Of a stretch of 64,000 bases of DNA, positions 58,960 through 64,000 are shown one piece after another. The notes beneath the pieces are model-generated. The model saw only the letters and a program-made list of their open reading frames with translations. It searched no databases and had not been told where the DNA came from. The stretch covers positions 103,778-167,777 of the forward strand of contig JBJDYV010000020.1 in assembly GCA_051867655.1 (NCBI GenBank). Reading direction: 5' to 3'. This DNA comes from JAJPXI01 sp051867655 (lineage in GTDB: Bacteria; Bacillota; Clostridia; Oscillospirales; Oscillospiraceae). Made by a program: the position numbers and the translations under genes. Every line of letters begins with the position of its first letter. Positions within the stretch are counted from its first letter, which is position 1.

Positions 58960-61665
58960 ATGAAAGGAAAGGTAACAGTAAGGCTCTTATCGGTATTGCT
59001 GACTCTGGCGATGCTGATCGGTCTTATGCCTGCGGCGTTCGCAGCGAGCTACTATGAAGGCGAAGTCGATTCGTACGGCTATTGTGATTTGGAAGAAACA
59101 GATTTTGTCGGTTCCGAGTTATATTTAACGGGTTATTATTTTAAGATTGTTGCAGATGATAAGAATGCTCCCTACGTCAAAATCGGTAGTGATTATGTAG
59201 AAGGAGATTTACTGTATTGGAATGGCGACGAAGACGATTACGGCGACGTTTCTCAGGTGTACTTTGACGCAAGCGATGGGGATTACGAGTATAGTTACTA
59301 TGAGTATACCATTACTGTGTATGATAGAAATCAAAAGCGGATCGGTACAGAAACTGTTCGCATTTATGTAGATGATTACTCGTCTGGCAGCTCCACCGAC
59401 GGCGAAATTTATGTGGAAACAGACTCCTACTACTTAGATCTGTACGACATTGAAGAAGAGTTGTATGATTACGCTTATTATGAGGTAGACGGGACTCCCG
59501 ATGAGATTCAGTTTACTGGCTGGGGAAATGGCAATTTGTATTACTATGATAATGACCCGGTCAGCACGAAAACATATTTTGACCTGGAAAATAAAACCCA
59601 GTACAGCGATTTGAAATACTACGGTATCTACTTTGAAATTGATGACGGCAGCAAAGAAGCGTACATTTACTTTACCATCTATGATGATGGCAAGGACTCC
59701 ATTTCTGGTACCATCGTGATCAGCGGCGGTGCTTTCGCCGGCGACATCCAGTATTCCACGCAGTACAATACCGAGGTGTACTTTGACAGCTACGATTTCG
59801 AGGATCTGCTGACCTCCAGCCAGACGCTGGAGTACGTGACCTTTACTCAGCCCAGCAGCAAAGGGACCTTGTACTACGGAAATTCCAAGGTAAAATCCAC
59901 GGACAAATTCTACAGCGATGACCTGGACGGTGTGTCCTTCTATCCCGAGACCGGCGTATCCGGCAATGTGACCATCTCCTTCACACTGTATTACACCACC
60001 AAGAACAGTACGACCCCCCGTCCCATGAACGGAACCGTGTCCATCTCCGTCGACGACGGCACCACCATCTCCTACACCGGCGAGGTCGGTGTGGCGCTGG
60101 AATTCGACGCCGCCGACTTTGACGCCGTTTGCTATGATGTGTATGGCGGGTATCTGGACTATGTTACATTCTATCTGCCCGCCAGCAGCAAGGGGACCCT
60201 GTACGCCCTGTATACGGGCTCTTCGAAGACCGATGTCACGGCCAAGTCCTCCACCAAGTTCTATGTGGATCCTGGCAGCAAGGATTATGCGCTGGACGAC
60301 GTGGCGTTCGTGCCCAAGACCAGCGGCACGGTGGAGATCAGCTATACCGCATACTATACGAGCGGTTCCAGAACCAGGAATTTTACCGGAACAGTGAAGA
60401 TCACCTCCACCACCGGGATCCTGGACCCCATCCGCTACACCGTCAGCGGCAGCAGCTTCTTCGGCGACAGAAGCGTCACCTTCTCCGCCAGCGATTTCAC
60501 CGCCGCCCTGAGGACCAAGACCACCAAGACGCTGTCCTCTGTCACCTTTGACCTGCCCAAGAGCACCGAAGGAACCCTGTACTACAACGGCACCACCAAG
60601 GTGTCCGCCTCCACCCAGTACAAGGCCACCGGCTCCGTCAACCTCCTGGACAAGGTGTCCTTCGTGGCCGCCTATGGCATGTACGGCAGCGTGACGATCG
60701 GGTATACCGCCAAGGACAGCAGCGGGAACACCTACGCCGGTACTGTTGTGGTCCAGACCTATGCGGGTCAGGATACCGTGATTTCCTACTCCACCACCGG
60801 AACGGCGGCGGCCTTTAAGTCGATTGACTTCACCACCGCCTGCTTCAAAAAGCTGGCGACCACGCTGAGCTCTGTTCAGTTCACTCTGCCCAATTCGTCT
60901 CAGGGTACCCTGTACTACGGCTGGGGCACCTCCCAGCAGGCCCGGGTGTCCGCCAGTTCCAAATACCTCGCCGCGACTCACCTGCCCTACGTCTCCTTCG
61001 TGCCCAAGGCGGGCTTCTCGGGCACCGCGACCATCACCTACACGGGCTATGACACCACGGGCGGGTCCTACACCGGCACTATTCAGGTGACCGTGACCCC
61101 GCCCACCAAGTCCAGCAACTTTGCGGACGCCAATGCCAGCTGGATCGCTCCCTCCGCCGACTTCCTGCAGGCCAACAACGTGTACTCCGGCGTGGTCAGC
61201 GGCAGCACCCTGGGTGTCGGCACCGCGGTTACCCGCGGCGAAGTCATGCAGCTGATCTACAACGCCTTCCTGAAGAACAAGACGGTCACGATCACCAGCA
61301 ATTTCACCGACGTGCCCGTCACCCACCGTTACTACACCGCCATCAACGCAGGGTACGCGCTGGGCATCGCGCAGGGCGTGGGGAATGGAAGATACGATCC
61401 CGACGCGCTCATCACCCGCGAGGACGCCTGCACGCTGCTGTACCGCGCGTTCAAAACGCTGGGACTGAATATGGTCACCGGCACTGCCGATGACCTGAAG
61501 ACCTTCGGCGACTATGCTGCGGTGGCCAGCTATGCCGTGGACGGCGTGGCCGGTATGGTCAAGAGCGGCATCATCCAGGGCGACCAGAACCACAACATCA
61601 GCCCCAAGAGCAATCTGACCCGCGGCGAGATGTCCGTCATCATGCACCGCGCCATGACCCTGTAA
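58960..61665 (+). CDS. Secreted repeat protein with C-terminal SLH domains
   Basis: A 901-aa surface protein. Signal peptide MKGKVTVRLLSVLLTLAMLI to AAFAA. Residues about 30-260 are very Asp/Tyr/Glu-rich (DGDYEYSYYEYTITVYDRN). The middle has at least four repeats of a beta-domain with VxFxxPxSSxGTLYYG (FTQPSSKGTLYYG, FYLPASSKGTLYALYTG, FDLPKSTEGTLYYNG, FTLPNSSQGTLYYGWG) roughly every 110-130 residues. The last 180 residues are three SLH units (FADANASWIAPSADFLQANNV..., FTDVPVTHRYYTAINAGYALG..., SYAVDGVAGMVKSGIIQG...) for binding secondary cell-wall polymer. ATG 58960 follows AGAGGTG. Ligand unknown; possibly adhesin or S-layer associated. Confidence 0.88.
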   Translation: MKGKVTVRLLSVLLTLAMLIGLMPAAFAASYYEGEVDSYGYCDLEETDFVGSELYLTGYYFKIVADDKNAPYVKIGSDYVEGDLLYWNGDEDDYGDVSQVYFDASDGDYEYSYYEYTITVYDRNQKRIGTETVRIYVDDYSSGSSTDGEIYVETDSYYLDLYDIEEELYDYAYYEVDGTPDEIQFTGWGNGNLYYYDNDPVSTKTYFDLENKTQYSDLKYYGIYFEIDDGSKEAYIYFTIYDDGKDSISGTIVISGGAFAGDIQYSTQYNTEVYFDSYDFEDLLTSSQTLEYVTFTQPSSKGTLYYGNSKVKSTDKFYSDDLDGVSFYPETGVSGNVTISFTLYYTTKNSTTPRPMNGTVSISVDDGTTISYTGEVGVALEFDAADFDAVCYDVYGGYLDYVTFYLPASSKGTLYALYTGSSKTDVTAKSSTKFYVDPGSKDYALDDVAFVPKTSGTVEISYTAYYTSGSRTRNFTGTVKITSTTGILDPIRYTVSGSSFFGDRSVTFSASDFTAALRTKTTKTLSSVTFDLPKSTEGTLYYNGTTKVSASTQYKATGSVNLLDKVSFVAAYGMYGSVTIGYTAKDSSGNTYAGTVVVQTYAGQDTVISYSTTGTAAAFKSIDFTTACFKKLATTLSSVQFTLPNSSQGTLYYGWGTSQQARVSASSKYLAATHLPYVSFVPKAGFSGTATITYTGYDTTGGSYTGTIQVTVTPPTKSSNFADANASWIAPSADFLQANNVYSGVVSGSTLGVGTAVTRGEVMQLIYNAFLKNKTVTITSNFTDVPVTHRYYTAINAGYALGIAQGVGNGRYDPDALITREDACTLLYRAFKTLGLNMVTGTADDLKTFGDYAAVASYAVDGVAGMVKSGIIQGDQNHNISPKSNLTRGEMSVIMHRAMTL

Positions 61666-61682
61666 ATTGAATCATCCTGTCC

Positions 61683-61713
61683 GCCGGGGCGGCCGCACTG
61701 CGGCCGCCCCGGC
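61683..61713 (+). terminator. GC-rich hairpin after the SLH gene
   Basis: A perfect 14-bp stem (GCCGGGGCGGCCGC and complement) around ACT. Confidence 0.8.
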
Positions 61714-61732
61714 ATTATAGAATTACATAAAT

Positions 61733-61770
61733 AAAGAGGGAGAATTACCGTTTGGTAATTCTCCCTCTTT
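61733..61770. terminator. Bidirectional terminator between the SLH gene and serA
   Basis: A perfect 17-bp stem AAAGAGGGAGAATTACC with loop GTTT; A- and T-runs flank the GC core on both strands, serving the convergent genes. Confidence 0.88.
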
Positions 61771-61786
61771 CGCCTAATTGAATTCT

Positions 61787-62959
61787 TTAGTGGTTGAGGA
61801 CCCGCACCCGCAGCATGCCGGGAATGGCGCGGATGGCGTTGACCACGCTCTCGCCCACCCGGGCGTTTACATCCACCAGGGTATAGGCGTAGTCGCCGCG
61901 GCTCTTGTTGGTCATGTTTTCCACGTTGACGTTCTCCTTGGAGAGCATCAGAGTGATGTTGGCCAGCATGGCGGGGATGTTGCGGTGGATCAGGCACAGA
62001 CGGCAGATGCCGCTCCAGTCCATCTCCACCCGGGGCAGGTTCACCGAGTTGACAATGTTGCCGTTGACCAGGTAGTCCTCCAGCTGGCGGGCGGCCATGA
62101 CGGCGCAGTTGTCCTCACTCTCGGGGGTGGAGGCGCCCAGGTGGGGCAGAGCTACCACGTTCTTGGCCAGGGCGATCTTGTTGTTGGGGAAGTCGGTGAC
62201 GTACTTGGCCACGCGGCCGGACTCCAGGGCGGCGATCATGGCGTCGTCGTCCACCAGCTCGCCCCGGGCCAGGTTCAGCACACGCACATGGCCCTTCATC
62301 TTGTTGATGGCGTCGGCGTCGATGAAGTTCTTGGTCTTGTCGGTGTAGGGGATGTGCAGGGTGACGTAATCGCACACCTTATACAGTTCATCCACGCTCT
62401 TGACCACATGGACATGGCGGTCCAGACGCAGGGCGGCATCCACCGACAGGAAGGGGTCGTAGCCATACACGTCCATGCCCAGGCTCAGGCCGATGTTGGC
62501 CACCAGGGCACCGATGGCGCCCAGACCGATGACGCCCAGGCTCTTGTGGTAGAGCTCGGGGCCCACAAAGGCGGACTTGCCCTTCTCCACGGCGGCGGCC
62601 AGATCCACGCCGGGGTCCTTGGCCTGTTCACGCACCCAGACATAGCCGCCCATGACGTCGCGGGAGGCGGCCAGCAGGCCGCAGAGTACCAGCTCCTTCA
62701 CGGCGTTGGCGTTGGCACCGGGGGTGTTGAACACCACGATGCCCGCCTCGGAGCAGCGGTCAATGGGAATGTTGTTGGTGCCGGCGCCGGCCCGCGCAAT
62801 GGCCCGCAGGGCGTCGGGGAATTCATAGTCGTGCATCTTGGCGGAACGGACAAGGATGCCGTCCTCATTCTCCACGTCGTCTCCTACTTGGAAGCGGGCC
62901 GGGTCCAGCTCGGCCAGACCCACGGTGGAAATTTTATTCAGAGTTTTGATTCTAAACAT
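61787..62959 (-). CDS. serA: D-3-phosphoglycerate dehydrogenase
   Basis: A 390-aa NAD-dependent D-isomer 2-hydroxyacid dehydrogenase with C-terminal ACT domain; first step of serine synthesis from 3-phosphoglycerate. Motifs: AGAGTNNIPIDRCSEAGIVVFNTPGANANAVKEL, NAD fold LGVIGLGAIGALVANIG, catalytic Arg in NLARGELVD and His in LPHLGASTPESE. The ACT part (IPAMLANITLMLSKENVNVENM) may bind serine. It starts 15 bases after the serC stop, forming a serC-serA operon. Confidence 0.96.
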   Translation of the reverse strand: MFRIKTLNKISTVGLAELDPARFQVGDDVENEDGILVRSAKMHDYEFPDALRAIARAGAGTNNIPIDRCSEAGIVVFNTPGANANAVKELVLCGLLAASRDVMGGYVWVREQAKDPGVDLAAAVEKGKSAFVGPELYHKSLGVIGLGAIGALVANIGLSLGMDVYGYDPFLSVDAALRLDRHVHVVKSVDELYKVCDYVTLHIPYTDKTKNFIDADAINKMKGHVRVLNLARGELVDDDAMIAALESGRVAKYVTDFPNNKIALAKNVVALPHLGASTPESEDNCAVMAARQLEDYLVNGNIVNSVNLPRVEMDWSGICRLCLIHRNIPAMLANITLMLSKENVNVENMTNKSRGDYAYTLVDVNARVGESVVNAIRAIPGMLRVRVLNH

Positions 62960-62974
62960 GAGAGTGCTCCCCTC

Positions 62975-64000
62975 TTAGTTGTTTTTGTCAAAAGCGTTAA
63001 TGAAGTCCACCAATTTTTCAACACCCTCCATGGGCATGGCGTTGTAGATGGAGGCGCGCATACCGCCCACGGAGCGGTGGCCCTTCAGGTTGGTGAAGCC
63101 GGCGGCGGTGGACTCGGCCACAAACTTGGCGTCCAGCTCCTCGGAGGCGGAGCGGAAGGTCACGTTCATGTCGGAACGGGAGCCCTTCTCAGCGGCGCAC
63201 TTGAACAGGCGGGAATTGTCGATGCAGTCGTAGAGCATACCGGCCTTCTTGCCCTTGATCTTCTCCATACCTTCCACGCCGCCCAGGCCCTCCAGCCAAT
63301 CCAGCACCAGGCCCAGGATGTAGATGCACCAGCAGGGGGGCGTGTTGTACATGGAGTCCTTGTCGATCATGGTCTTGTAGTTCATCATCAGCGGGGTGTA
63401 GGGCAGCTCGTGGCCGGCCAGATCCTCCCGGATGACCACCACGGTCAGACCGGCGGGGGCCATGTTCTTCTGCGCGCCGGCGAAGATGATGCCGTACTTG
63501 CTGACGTCCACGGGGCGGGACAGAATGTCGGAGGACATGTCGCACACGATGGGCACACCGTTGGTCTCGGGCACATACTGCCACTCGGTGCCGTAGATGG
63601 TGTTGTTGGCGCAGTAGTAGAAATAGCTGGCCTCGGGGTCCAGCTTCAGCTGCTCCTGAGAGGGGATGTAGGTGTGGTTCCGGTCCTCGCTGGAGGCGGC
63701 CAGGTTGATGGTGCCGTACTTCTTGGCCTCTTTATAGGCGATGTTGGCAAAATTGCCGGTGACGGCGTAGTCGGCCTTGCCGGTCTTGCCGATCAGGTTC
63801 AGGGGCGCCATGGAGAACTGAGAGGAAGCGCCGCCCTGCAGGAAGAGAATCTGATACCCATCGGGCACATGGAACAGCTTTTTGAACTTGGCGCGGGCGT
63901 CTTCAAAGATCTTCATGAAGACCTTTGAGCGATGGCTCATCTCCATCACGGACATGCCGGAACCCTGATAATTGGTGATCTCAGAGCCGGCGCGCTGCAG
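62975..64000 (-). CDS. serC: Phosphoserine aminotransferase (partial, runs off right edge)
   Basis: The C-terminal 341 residues of SerC, a PLP enzyme that transaminates 3-phosphohydroxypyruvate with glutamate. The reading enters at the window edge (LQRAGSEITNYQGSGMSVMEMSHRSK), so the gene starts only about 20 residues outside. The PLP lysine is in FAGAQKNMAPAGLTVVV; HRSVGGMRASIYNAMP is the phosphate-binding C-terminal arginine region. Upstream partner of serA. Confidence 0.96.
   Translation of the reverse strand: MQRAGSEITNYQGSGMSVMEMSHRSKVFMKIFEDARAKFKKLFHVPDGYQILFLQGGASSQFSMAPLNLIGKTGKADYAVTGNFANIAYKEAKKYGTINLAASSEDRNHTYIPSQEQLKLDPEASYFYYCANNTIYGTEWQYVPETNGVPIVCDMSSDILSRPVDVSKYGIIFAGAQKNMAPAGLTVVVIREDLAGHELPYTPLMMNYKTMIDKDSMYNTPPCWCIYILGLVLDWLEGLGGVEGMEKIKGKKAGMLYDCIDNSRLFKCAAEKGSRSDMNVTFRSASEELDAKFVAESTAAGFTNLKGHRSVGGMRASIYNAMPMEGVEKLVDFINAFDKNN

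Noticed and set aside
59434..61647. A 737-codon minus-strand frame opposite the SLH gene
   Set aside because: The plus strand has a signal peptide, repeats and SLH domains; the antisense frame has none.
61778..63928. A 716-codon plus-strand frame opposite serA/serC
   Set aside because: The minus-strand genes are clearly SerA and SerC; the plus frame is an antisense artefact.

Overview
The window looks like a chromosomal segment of an anaerobic, moderately GC-rich Clostridia member of the Oscillospiraceae type (Intestinimonas / Flavonifractor / Lawsonibacter-like gut bacteria). The reasons are a complete lysine-to-butyrate fermentation operon, oxygen-sensitive radical enzymes, the Firmicutes order of the S10-spc-alpha ribosomal cluster with KOW-protein and infA after map, strong GGAGG Shine-Dalgarno sites, pyruvate phosphate dikinase and an SLH-domain surface protein. 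The genus is an inference; no 16S gene is present.

Layout. 1-10.9 kb: an accessory catabolic cluster with two large paralogous glycyl-radical-enzyme (GRE) proteins, a radical-SAM activase cut by the left edge, an HpcH/HpaI aldolase, a beta-keto acid cleavage enzyme (BKACE) and two FCD-type GntR regulators. It is followed by decaying DNA with a LysR remnant and a frameshifted URO-D-like gene. 11.5-20.1 kb: lysine fermentation, with kamB-kamC (reactivase) from their own promoter, then a lysine riboswitch leader and kal-kce-kdd-kamA-kamD-kamE. 20.2-29.9 kb: a degenerate tRNA, then a compositionally different peptide-uptake and peptidase island (S66 peptidase, oligopeptide ABC transporter, two M20 peptidases) ending at a truncated polysaccharide deacetylase. 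30.0-31.9 kb: a CYTH protein and an orphan sugar-type ABC ATPase. 32.0-48.3 kb: rpsJ to rplQ, including secY, adk, map, infA and rpoA. 48.4-64 kb: ECF sigma/anti-sigma pair, glpK, FAD oxidoreductase, a DnaA-box cluster, mnmE, a YtrA-type regulator with an ATPase-permease hybrid, ppdK, an SLH protein, and serC-serA on the minus strand.

How the genes work together. KamA, KamDE, Kdd, Kce and Kal turn lysine into acetoacetate and crotonyl-CoA, and KamB/KamC probably reactivate KamDE. In the leader, the 3' strand of aptamer helix P1 is also the 5' arm of an intrinsic terminator, so lysine binding should switch the operon ON, as expected for a catabolic operon. The peptide island would supply amino acids.

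The most unusual system is the GRE cluster. Both GRE homologues keep the active-site cysteine, but the radical-bearing glycine of the C-terminal RVxGYxA motif is threonine in both (RVATYSA), and the Glu normally two residues after the cysteine is absent. The adjacent activase is also altered at usually invariant positions. This suggests an undescribed radical-enzyme subfamily, either with a non-glycyl radical site or with lost radical chemistry, tied to aldolase/BKACE catabolism and GntR control.
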